Part shown: positions 54,599 through 64,000 of the stretch, piece by piece
Layout: each line of letters starts with the position of its first letter
How positions within the stretch are numbered: the stretch's first letter is position 1
Assembly: GCA_965112735.1 (NCBI GenBank)
Contig: OZ218952.1
Location: 2,542,001-2,606,000 of the forward strand
DNA: 64,000 nucleotides
Direction of reading: 5' to 3'
Source: Phaeosaccion multiseriatum
Taxonomy: Eukaryota > Ochrophyta, other classes
Made by a program: the position numbers and the translations under genes
The notes under the pieces: model-generated
What the model saw: the letters and a program-made list of their open reading frames with translations, nothing else
What the model was told of the DNA's origin: nothing
Database searches by the model: none

Positions 54599-56239
54599 AT
54601 GGTGAGTGTGCAAGAAGGGTCTTTGTCTTCTTCGTGGCGCGGCGTGACAGCTTCTTTTACAAGAGGGAATAACAGCGAGTCCTTCGCGTCTCTCCCCCTC
54701 CTCCCTCTTCCTCCTTCTCTTCCTGCCTCCCTTGCATCTTCTCCTCGCATCTCCTTCCCTCCACGCTCTCTCGCTCTCCCCGATCATGCAGTGCTTCTCC
54801 CCATCGCGCCTTGCCGCTTGTATTCCCTTGCTGTCCTCTTACTCCCACTAACTCTCCCTCTTCTCCTTCTCCTCTCCCCTCCCCTCTCCCCTGCTGCATC
54901 TTACACCTTCCCCGCTTGCCTCTGTGCACGTGCCCTTACCTCCCCCTTCTTCTCCCGCCCCTCTCCTGCGCCTCCCTCGTGTGGGTCTGGGTGGGATGGG
55001 TGACAGATCAACTTCCTGCTCCTCATTAGTCGGCAAGGCAAGACGCGGCTGACGAAATGGTACAATACATACACAGCAAAGGAGAAGGCGCGAATTCTAA
55101 GAGAAGTCACTAGCACTGTTCTGTCACGGCCACCAAAGGTAAGGGAGAGGATGGGCAGGACGTTAGATTCCTTCGCCCGCTGAGGCGATCCATCCCCAGA
55201 GGTAACAACACGCCCGAGGCGACCAATCCTGGGGGAAGAACATGCCTGCTCCTCTTGCCCGCCTCCCTCTCGAAAATTTCTCACACTCTGCTCTCCTCTC
55301 GTTGCTACTGATACAACTGCTCTGCTGTTACTGCTGCTGGCAATCCCTTTCCTCTGATTTATCAACTCCAAAGATGTGCAATTTCCTGGAGTGGCGGGAC
55401 AAGAAGATTGTGTACAAGCGGTATGCGTCGCTCTTCTTCGTGGCATGTGTAGATAAGGACGACAACGAACTCATCACACTAGAGCAGGTACAACTTTCCC
55501 TTCACTTGTACCGCCCAATGCCTCTCACGTGGAGGCCCAGTACAGCTACTGCCCACCTGCCCCGTGCTGAGCCGCTGCCGTGTTACCTGTTCCCTCGCCC
55601 GCTCTCTCTCTCTCCCTCTCTCTCTCTCGCAGGTGCACTTGTTTGTAGAGGTGCTGGATCGCTACTTTGGTAATGTGTGTGAGCTCGACATCATCTTTAA
55701 CTTCCACAAGGTCAGGGGGGAAAGGGAAGGAAGGAGGGAGGGAGGGAGGGAGGGAACGTGGGGTGAGAGCAGTGGTACCAGCCATGGCCGGAGAGGAATC
55801 ACAGTTTAGAGACTGGGAGGGTATGACCTGTCGGCGGTTGCTCTTCTTCTCTGTGCCTCCCTTGTTGTCTCGTTTCCAACCCGCCTTCGCAGCGGCTGCT
55901 TCTTCTGCTCCTCTTCCTCATCGTGTCGATCCATGTCTCGCGTGAGCCCCACTCTCTCTCCTGGTGCTGTCTCTTGTGGATTGATCGGAACCCATCTCTC
56001 TCTCTCTCCCTCATGTTCACCCAACCTCCATGATAAACACCGTCCCGTACCACCAACAGGCTTACTACATCTTAGACGAGTTGTTCATCGGAGGGGAGCT
56101 GCAGGAGAGCAGCAAGAAGGAGGTGCTACGCATGTGCTCCTCGATGGATGAACTTATGGAGGAGGTGAAGGATGACGGGCAGGAGCAGGGACAGGGCGGT
56201 GGTGGCGGGGGGGGCTCTTCCTCCAGAGGGAGGAGGTAG
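54599..56239 (+). CDS. AP1S: AP-1 clathrin adaptor complex sigma subunit
   Basis: Coding exons 54599-54601 (the ATG alone), 55007-55138, 55374-55487, 55633-55710 and 56060-56239, in phase, 168 aa (family ~160). AP-1 sigma stabilises the clathrin adaptor core at the trans-Golgi and endosomes and helps bind dileucine sorting signals. The family pattern is unmistakable: [99 protein letters not shown]. The first residue is supplied by an exon ending aagaATG|gtgagt with the acceptor at tgacag|ATCAAC, because no in-frame ATG precedes INFLLL in exon 2. The C-terminal Gly/Ser tail is extra. AP-1 rather than AP-2 is inferred from the LLISRQGK and [11 protein letters not shown] pattern. Confidence 0.93.
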
Positions 56240-57181
56240 AGGGAGGGAGGGAGAGAGAGCGGCATCTTCCATTGGAATGTACCTGCACACACACACACAC
56301 ACACACACATGTTAATAGACATATTCAACCACCCGCAACGCCATTCTTTTCCTGCCCACGGAGAGAGAGGGAGCAGGTTGGGTATCGCACATACTTTGGG
56401 GGTGCGGCGGACCTCCGGAGTAAGTGATTCTCCTCTTCTTCCTCTTCGCCATCTACTGCCTGGACCATTGGCTGAGTGCGCAAGCCTAGACAGGAATAGA
56501 CAGGAATCCTCAGTCCGTCTAGCAGACGAGTGGGGGGCGGAGGTGACAGCGAAGTTGCACCTGTGATCTCTCAGACCGATGTGAGATACGCGAGATACAT
56601 GTTTACCTGCGTAGGAAATCTGCACACAACATGTACGAAGTATTACGTTACACTGCCCGGCACGTCGCCTTACCTCCCACGCCCTCCCACACAAAAGCTG
56701 ATCTCTACTCCCCAGCAACAGCCGCCGTACACCGTCCTCCACGAAAACACATCGCCCCACCCACCCCCTCTCCGATATCCCTCTCCAAAGCGAGAAGGGA
56801 GGGCCATTGGGCTGTTGCGTGGTTTTCGCTAAGAAACAAGTTCACTCAGCTATATCTGTGTCCATCTTCTGTGTCTGCTTAAGACTGTATATATGCATAT
56901 CTCAGCTCAGCTCCTCACTCTCCTCTCCTTGCCTCTACATATGCCTGTCCTTAAATTACCCCCCCCTCTCCTCGCCCACATGCCGCTACTCACCCTCACA
57001 CACACTTACTGAGACTACCTACCGCAGACTTCAACGAAGCTACAAGAACCCCCTCCTGCTCACCCTCCCGCTCCCTCTCCTCTCCCCCCCCCTACTCCTG
57101 CTCTCTCCCTCTGTCGCTCCCCCCTCCCTCTCTGCTCCTCTCTCCTACTCCCCTCCTACTCCTACTCTCTCCCTCCGTCTC
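56240..57181. other. Convergent 3' region AP-1 sigma / DHCR24
   Basis: Holds the two 3' UTRs. It contains a (CA)12 run at 56287-56310 and pyrimidine-rich tracts (about 56895-57180). No gene is supported. Confidence 0.55.
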
Positions 57182-59323
57182 CTAAAAGCGATTCTTCTTG
57201 CACACCTTCTCATATACCTCTGGAAAGGCCTCTGTGGCCCTGGGCAGTCTCTTCCTGAGGGCATCGTACTGCGTGTGGTCGAACATGCCTCGGAACTCTG
57301 CCTTGCTCATGTAACTGTCAGCGTAGAGCATTTGGTAGCCCTGTGTTGAGAGAGAAGAGAGAGAGAGTGTGTGTGTGTGGGTGTGTGTGTGTGCACGAAA
57401 TGGGCAGTAAGACGCCGGGCACGCACGCACCACGCACGCATGCAAACACACGCACGCACACACGCACACACATATACGCACACACACACACACATACACA
57501 CACATACACACATACACACACATACACACACATACACACACGCACACACACGCACATACACACATACACACGCACGCTCACATACATACACAAGGCACCT
57601 TCTTGGCCCTGACAAAGGCCTCCACAGCCCTGCAGCTCTGTCGTGCGTTGAATGCTCCTTTGCTGGGCTGAGGGTTGCCGTAGGCCCCAATGTCCACGTA
57701 CATATCCTCGCCATCGGTCAGGGGGCCCACGAGACCCGCCACAGTGCTTGCGGGGATGCGGAGGGGGCAGAGCCACAGAGGGAAGATGAAGAACTCTGAG
57801 TCGAACACCTGAGTGAGTGAGTGAGGTGTGTGAGAAGGGGAGGGGAGAGGAGAGGAGGGGGGAGGGTGTAAGAAGAGGTGGAGAGAGCGGAAGGAGAGGA
57901 GGCGGGATTGAGAGAGGGATAGAGAGAGAGTGTGTGAGACAAAGAGGCCGAAACAGGGAGAGAGAACTGGCTAGAGAGAGGTAAGAGAGAGAGAGAGAGA
58001 CAGAGAGAGAGAGAGGCGACAAACCTGCAGAGCCTCCTCGAGGTCCTTTAGCGGCACAATCATGTCCTGTACGACATGGTGCTTCTCATAAAGCTGCCGA
58101 AGCGCCTCCGTCTGCGTGAGCTTGAGCAGGGAAGGCTTGGGGGGCATCATCCAGCCCAACGAGTAGCGGAAGAGGGGCATGTTGGAGAACGGCATGATGT
58201 CTCTGATCTCCCAAAAGAGCGATCGCGTGTGGCGGTGGTAGTACTGTTGGGGAGGGAGGGAGGGGAGGGAGGGAGGGAGGGAGGGAGGGAGGGAGGGAGG
58301 GAGGGAGGGAGGGAGGGAGAGAGGGAGGGCGAGAGGGGGGGGAGGGGGGGGAGAGCAGGCACAGGAAGGGAGAGAGAGTGCGTGAGACAGACACAGAGAA
58401 GGAGAGAGTGCCTGAGACAGATACACTTGCACCCACACACATAAGCAAGAGAGATACGGGGGGTACACTTGTACCTGTCGCAGAGGAATGTACTCCGTTT
58501 GCTCCGCGCCTTTGGCCGATACTCCCTCCACGTGTTTGAAGAACCAGGGCTTGAAGTATCTACCGATGCGGTTGATCTGGTGGAGACACCAGTGCCGCGG
58601 GGGTGGGAGGGGGGTATTGAGGGAGGAGGGAAGGGGATGGTGTGATTGATTGATTGATTGATTGATAGCCTGACTATACCTTGCTCGTGTCCACCTCGCT
58701 TGTGTGCACCATAGTGCCCAGCATCACGACAAAGGCGGAGGGGCCGAAGGCAATCGCCTCCACGAAGTCGCTCACGCCGTCCTCTCTGCTCCTGTTGGTG
58801 GTACAGCAGTAGTGCAACATGCCACATGAGTCATGGGGGAGAGAAGAGGGAATGGTGACAGGGTGTTGGAGTGACTGAGTGAGTGAGTGAGTGAGTGAGT
58901 GAGTGAGATTAGAGAACGGGGAGCAGAGGCAGGGGGGCGATGAAGAGGAGGGGAAGAGCGGCAACGGAGGGAAACACAGAGAGACAGACAGACAGAAAGA
59001 GAGAAAGAAGACAGAGAAGACAGACAGAGAGAAAGAGATCCGAAGTGGTCAGGCTCTCCCTATCCCCCTCTCCTCCCTTCACCTGCGGGACTCCTTGTCG
59101 AAGAGCGCGCACGCCTCCTGTCTGCTCTGACACGGAATGTACCTGAGCCGCACAAAGGGCTTGCAGGGTACGATTCGTATCCAGGCCGACACGACGAAGC
59201 CCAGCGTACCGTGTGACCAAGGCACATTGGAGAACAACGCTGGGTTCTGTGGTTGTGTGGAAGGGAAGGGGAAGAAGGGGGGGGGGAAGAAAGAGGGACG
59301 ATGGGTGAAGAGGAGCGGACACG

Positions 59324-59359
<36 letters not shown>

Positions 59360-60547
59360 CAAGTGGCCGTGAAACAAAGCCCCCACTCCACTCTCTCACC
59401 TCGTCCTCGGAGCACTCCACCACGGACCCGTCGGCCATGACGAGCTCCAGCCGGAGACAGGTGTGCTGGAACAGCCCATAGAGGTGGCTGCTAGTTTCCA
59501 CCCCCACTCCAGCAATGAGCCCTCCTACCGTCAAGTCGTCGAGCTCCGGCAGGACAGGGAGGGTCCAGCCCAGGCCGTTGAGGGCGGCAGAGAGCTGCCC
59601 CATTGAGACCATGGGCTCTACACGCACCCATCTGTCTCTCGTATTGACCTGTTTTCACAAGGGGGGGGAAGAGAGGGCGGAACGATCGTGGAACGGATCT
59701 GGGGTGTGAGGGAATGGCGGTGTTGCTAATACTGCTGTCGCGTGGTCGATTCCACACAAGGGAAGCACTTGCATATTGCACAGGAGGGAGGGGGCTACGT
59801 ACCTCGAGGATGTCGAAGAGGTCGAGTTTGATGAGTGTGTTGGTTCTCTTGTACCTTCCGCTTCTGAGCGACATAGCTTGCCAACCCGGCCGAGCCGAGC
59901 ACATGTGCTGTTTATCTCCCTCCTTATTGGCTCCCCAGTCCAGCACCTGGTGGGGTACATGCACACGTGCACATATGGACACATACACACACGCACACAC
60001 ACACGCACACACACACGTGCACACACACACGTGCACACCTTAATACAGGGAATTGGAAGGGGCGTAGGACGTCACATCAGAGCATGGGAGGGAAGCAACA
60101 CACGTACCTGCTTCTGCACCTCTGCCACCCGATGCCTGTGCTTCTCTGGGGCCCGCTTCCTGTCCGGCGTTAGGCAGGGGAGACATGGGCAGGGGTCGCG
60201 TTGGACGTTTGGGGTGTAGGGGGGGAAGGGATCATTGATGCTGCAAGGTTGCAGCACTATGGATTGCATCAGCATCAGCAGCAGCAGCAGGAGGAGGATA
60301 CACAAGCTGGCATGGCACCCAACCAAAGGACTCAAGACGCGGCGGTAAGGTCAGACAACACACTCCCGTTCTCTTACCTCCAGAAAAACTGGTAGCTGCT
60401 GCACACCGCCATGTACAGGTCGAAAAGAAAGCTTAGAGGCAGTAGGAAGAGCAGGCAGAAGACTCCCCGGTAGTTGGTCAAGATTGACTCGAGTGAGAGC
60501 CTTGACACCTTTGCCGGTGTTGCCGTTGAGGTTGCTGAAGAAGACAT
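57182..60547 (-). CDS. DHCR24: Delta24-sterol reductase, DHCR24/DWF1 family
   Basis: Ten exons from the start: 60547-60378, 60159-60108, 59946-59803, 59648-59400, 59246-59083, 58791-58680, 58576-58475, 58243-58025, 57808-57599, 57340-57182. All phases agree, 526 aa (human 516). The enzyme is an FAD-dependent ER membrane protein that reduces the side-chain double bond of sterols (Delta24 in animals, Delta24(28) route in plants). Marks: an N-terminal membrane segment ([20 protein letters not shown]), the FAD-binding PCMH part ([54 protein letters not shown]), [72 protein letters not shown]. All family blocks are present and uninterrupted, without homopolymer inserts. Start at the first ATG before the membrane segment. 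Confidence 0.95.
58256..58330 (+). repeat. Intronic (GGGA)n array
   Basis: Pure gggagggagg in the DHCR24 intron immediately upstream in sense of exon 58243-58025. On the sense strand it forms the (TCCC)n polypyrimidine tract of that acceptor. Confidence 0.95.
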
Positions 60548-61073
60548 AGCAGAATGACGCTGCGAAGAAAACTTTGAGGGGCGGGGTGGAAGAAGTGAAG
60601 AGGGCGGTGAGGAAGAGGGGACACTACCGCTGAGCTCCCAACTGTGGCTGGAAGTCCTCAATGATGGGATGCAAAAGAAAGGGGGGGAACGGGGATGTTG
60701 AAGGTTTGGGGAAAGGAGTCGCGAAGACAAGAATAGGAGACGGAATGGGCGAGCGGAGGGATCAGATGATAACCCAAAGGCAAATCTGCACCCTCTATTT
60801 TCTCTTTGTCTCTGCTACGCGCTTATATTTGGATTTCAGTGGATTATAGTGGAAGGGTCTGAACTCCAACCCGTGTACTCACAGATGGGGAGACGCTGGT
60901 TGGTCGACGTCACGCTCACGGATGCCACCAACACCACCGGGCCAACATCGAGGCATGGAGGGCCAGGGTGGAGACATCCACTATGACCCCACGAGGTATC
61001 ATCTCGTCCCTTTTGGGATGGAGCAGCAAGGCGCATTTGGTCCGTCAGCATTATCAAAACACTCGCCACCCAC

Positions 61074-61300
61074 ATGGCTAGGGGGCACGAACATCTGGAC
61101 ATGAGAGCTTATGCGCGGGCTGTTTGCGTCATTCGGCGGCGTCTAGCCGTTGCGCTCCAGCGGGCTCGATACGATAGATCGATTCGCCATAGGATCCTGG
61201 CTGGCATCAACTTTATGCCAATCGGGAGACCTACCGCATCGGAGGGATACGACCTTGGGGACTAAGTTCCCCGGGGCGGTGAGACATTACTTTTAGACAA
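61074..61300 (+). repeat. Dispersed repeat R, copy 3, with intact 63-codon reading frame
   Basis: Inverted relative to R1. A frame opening at 61074 reads MARGHEHLDMRAYARAVCVI, then RRRLAVALQRARYDRSIRHR and GINFMPIGRPTASEGYDLGD, to the stop at 61263-61265. Alignment to R1 shows many changes at third codon positions, which suggests the protein was once under selection. The adjoining ttacttttagacaatcatag (about 61286-61305) is also found over the UbiA stop codon at 46718-46740. Confidence 0.65.
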
Positions 61301-61338
61301 TCATAGATGGCACTTAAAGGGTGTAATATATAACTCCC

Positions 61339-61511
61339 CTAACCCCTGACAGGTTCTGGGGGAAAAGCGTGTAATAGGTTCCAGGTTCCCCGGAAAAGCC
61401 GTGTAATAAGGCAATGATGAGGTCCCCCTGAACCTGGATCCAGCCAGGTTCTGGCCAGCCCCAGGTTCCAGGTTCTTGCCTGGGTCGCCTCAGAACCTTG
61501 TCAGGGGTCGA
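61339..61511. mobile_element. MITE-A, copy 2 (decayed)
   Basis: About 173 bp with inverted termini cccctgaca-ggttctg at the left (from 61343) and their complement cagaaccttgtcagggg at the right (61491-61507). The interior shares gggggaaa and gtgtaataaggcaatgatga with MITE-A1 at 1096-1297. The outer bases of the left end are mutated and no clear target duplication is found, so it is an old copy or was rearranged. Confidence 0.7.
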
Positions 61512-62147
61512 GGTTGGCGGTACGCGGTAGAGCCGTTCACGTTGAGCTGTCCCAGGGATGCGCGCAAGTCTGTACCTCTGTGCCTGGCTGGCTGTGTCCC
61601 GAACTGACACACTTTATTATTTGCAAAGATAAGATTTATGCTGAACCTCTGTTTTATAACAATACATGTACCCTATTCACACCGCAAACAAGCTCAAACA
61701 AAATAAATTCAAATGGTCATCAAGTCGTGCACTTCCGCATCGCAGCTCAATAAAGCACCCTCCGCCTTCCCTCCCTCTCTCCGTATGTATACCTCTCTCT
61801 CCTTGTGTCTCCCTCTCCCTCCCTCTCTCCGTATGTCTCCCTCCCCCCCCCCCTCTCTCTCTCGCAGTCTTCTCTCCGCGTGTCAAGTCACCTCTTTATG
61901 TGTCACTCCCCCCACAGCGTTGTCGCTCCCATCGTCGCTAGCCAAAGGTGAGTGGTTATGCCAATCCGCTCCGCCTCTCCTCTCCCACAGGTCCGAAAGC
62001 ACCAATACAGCATACGCCCCACCGTAGAAAATGCTCTACATACACCCTGTACCCAAACATCCCTAAGTCATCCCTCTGCTATCCGTTGAAGCTGGCGGTA
62101 CTACCACATGCTATACCAGCGCTGTACCACCACATGGCGTACCAGTA

Positions 62148-62585
62148 CTACCATAAGTCAGAGGCGTCTCGTCCCCAGATGAGGCTGTACCCCGCGCTGG
62201 TGAGGTGGTCGTGAACCTGATCCATATGGTCCTTGTCCACGGTCTCGATCACGCACTTGATCTGCACCTGGTCAACGTGGGTGTGCAGCCACGCGCGCTC
62301 GTGATAGATGTCACGGATGGACGCCCCTGTTGAGTGTTGTTGTTGTTGTTGTTGTTGTTGTAGAGTACGAGGCAGGGAGAGGAGAGGGAGAGAAGAGAGA
62401 GAAGAGCGAGAAGGCAGACACACAGAGAGAGAACGAAAGAGAGATGGAGAGTGAGAGAGAGAAGGAGAGGGATGGAGAGTGGAAGGGGTGAAAAGCAAGC
62501 CTCAAACCGGAACGCGCGCAGGGTACAGATAGCAGACAAAAGAAAAGGTAGCGCAACAGCTCTCCTGCTCTCTGCGTTCTCCTCC

Positions 62586-62623
<38 letters not shown>

Positions 62624-63869
62624 TCCGCCTACCTCCTTCCCCCCCTCCCTCCCTCCACCCACCCCTCCACCCCTCGCACCTGCATCGTACAGCGCCTTGG
62701 CCAGCTCCTTGATGCCCCCCGGCCTGTCGCTCACGTTGGTGGCGAAGCGCACAAGGCGGTGGTCAGCAGCAAGCCCCCTGTCCAACACGCGATGCAGCAC
62801 GGGAATGTCAATGTTGCCGCCGCACAGAGGCACCACAATGTTCTTGCCCTTCATCTCGGGAATGTCCAGGGGAGCGCCTGAGGAGTGAGTGCACACATTA
62901 GGAGGGTTGAGTTGGGTTTGTTTGTTTCTTTGGGGGTGTTTTCTACGTAGTCTAGTAAACACTTTCCAAGTATATTTGTGTATAGTCCATCGATCTCACG
63001 AGTGTGGCATTGCACCACCCAGGGCGACAAACCCGAGGAAAGCCACGAAAGACTCGCACGCACCGCCGAGACAGAAGAGACAAGAAACAAGAGAAGACGA
63101 TTATCACTCACTCCTACTCACTCCCTTGCTCTCTCTCTCTCACACACACACACTTTCCCTCTCTCTCTCCCCCCTCTCTCCTCTCCCTCTCCCTCTCTCT
63201 CTCCCTCTTCTCCCTCACTGACCTGGTAGCAGGGCCGCTAGACCGACAGCGCCTCCCCCCTCCACCATGACTCTCTCGTGCTCGATGAGGCGCAGCACGG
63301 ACAGGGCCACCTCCTTCTCGGACACCTGCAGGCAGGCAGAGCAGTTGGTGATACAGGGCAGGTGGTGGCAGTTGGTGAGACAGGGCAGGGCAGGGGTGGC
63401 GGTGGTGGTGGCTCACAGACGGGAAAAGAGAAGTAAGGGAAGCCAAACGAATGTTCGTGGTCTCTTTCCAGCAGCAAAACCTGAAGTGATCCCGCTTGCT
63501 CTGCCTCTGCCTTGCCACATGGTGAGTGACAACAGCTCCCCTCTCCACATCACCAAACATCTGACAACAGCTCTCTCTCTCTCGTTATCTCTCTCTTCCT
63601 CTCTCCCTCTCGCTCATGCTCTTTCTCTTCTCTCCTGTCTCCCTCCTGCCTCTTCCCTCCACCCCCTCTGCTCCCCTCCTTCCTCCTGCCCGCTCACTCA
63701 CCTGTACGACATCGTCAACGTAATGCCTCGCCACCTCAAAAGCCGTGGGCCCCACCTCGGGCACAGCAAGCCCATCGGCGAGGGTGGGGGTGGTCTCTGC
63801 GTGTATGGGTTTGCCTGCCTTAAGAGCTGCAGAGTAACTTGCGCAGAACTTTGGCTCCACTCCGATAAC
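62148..63869 (-). CDS. Threonine ammonia-lyase (PLP-dependent, with C-terminal ACT-like domain), 3' part
   Basis: Visible exons from the 5' side: 63869-63702, 63325-63223, 62877-62680, 62326-62148, in phase, 216 codons to the stop. The 5' exons lie beyond the window end. The enzyme deaminates L-threonine to 2-oxobutanoate, feeding isoleucine synthesis or catabolism. Marks: VIGVEPKFCASYSAALKAGK and TLADGLAVPEVGPTAFEVAR of the fold-type II PLP domain, then the Gly-rich MVEGGGAVGLAALLPG loop and NIVVPLCGGNIDIPVLHRVL. The last ~85 aa (SDRPGGIKELAKALYDAGAS ... IKCVIETVDKDHMDQVHDHL) form an ACT-like domain. This arrangement fits the medium-length threonine ammonia-lyase form. Serine racemase-like enzymes share the core but lack the ACT domain. 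Confidence 0.9.
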
Positions 63870-64000
63870 CTTGGAGGGGAGGAAGGGGGGGGGGGGTTAG
63901 GTGTGCAAGTGTGTGAGTTTTGTTCTCTTCTTCCTGTTCTACTCCTTGTCCCTCCTCTTCTCCTTGACATTCACTCATACACACACTCACTCTCTCACTT

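Larger units (their letters stand above)
60548..62147. other. Intergenic region with repeat R3 and MITE-A2
   Basis: 1.6 kb between the DHCR24 start and the stop of the threonine ammonia-lyase gene, both minus strand. It contains the promoter of DHCR24, the coding-like repeat R3, MITE-A2, and 3'-flank sequence with 'accacatg' repeats (about 62085-62150). No other gene is supported. Confidence 0.55.

Overview
This window reads as nuclear DNA from a photosynthetic stramenopile (heterokont) alga. Genes are split into short exons with GT-AG introns, and the exon phases join up across whole genes. Two predicted proteins carry a signal peptide followed by an ASAFAP-like plastid-import motif (SAFVSAP at 13750-13974; AAFVAP at 54340). 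The gene set is eukaryotic: AP-1 sigma, DENR, a TBC RabGAP, PIG-L, a PARP16-like enzyme and DHCR24. A eustigmatophyte-like or related ochrophyte is my guess; the sequence alone does not settle the species. Introns and UTRs are extremely rich in simple and tandem repeats, and most long ORFs in those stretches are repeat translations rather than genes.

Layout: 1-836 end of an unknown polyQ-tailed gene (+). 837-1725 a dispersed repeat with a nested miniature transposon. 1726-10249 a 16-exon CRAL-TRIO/Sec14-type protein (+). 10752-10990 a second miniature transposon. 11086-13400 an unknown low-complexity protein with a possible SANT-like start (+). 13750-16126 a plastid DUF1995 protein (+). 17075-20218 a PARP16-like mono-ADP-ribosyltransferase (-). 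20469-21398 DENR (+). 22378-27685 a TBC1D19-like RabGAP (-). 27915-31870 a glycosyltransferase/sulfotransferase fusion (+). 32539-32953 a Costars/ABRACL protein (-). 33241-34867 a secreted beta-helix protein (-). 35221-40877 a protein with two GT2 domains (+). 42093-46715 an FAD monooxygenase (-). 46724-47953 a UbiA prenyltransferase (-). 48099-50380 a TPR/Gly-rich protein (+). 50662-51031 a 108-aa unknown (-). 51165-52123 PIG-L (+). 53261-54422 a plastid protein (-). 54599-56239 AP-1 sigma (+). 57182-60547 DHCR24 (-). 61076-61511 repeat and transposon copies. 62148-63869 the end of a threonine ammonia-lyase (-).

Functional themes: 27.9-40.9 kb groups a sugar transferase fused to a sulfotransferase, a secreted beta-helix protein and a double GT2 enzyme, which together suggest (sulfated) polysaccharide making or remodelling. 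At 42.1-48.0 kb a UbiA prenyltransferase sits directly upstream of an FAD monooxygenase on the same strand, a pairing that would fit prenyl-quinone or meroterpenoid chemistry. Others are endomembrane housekeeping genes: AP-1 sigma, TBC GAP, PIG-L, PARP16-like and DHCR24. Many neighbours are divergent pairs separated by only about 130-350 bp, implying shared promoters.

Spliced models were derived by eye from GT-AG sites, phase continuity and remembered family features. They have not been checked against transcripts or databases.
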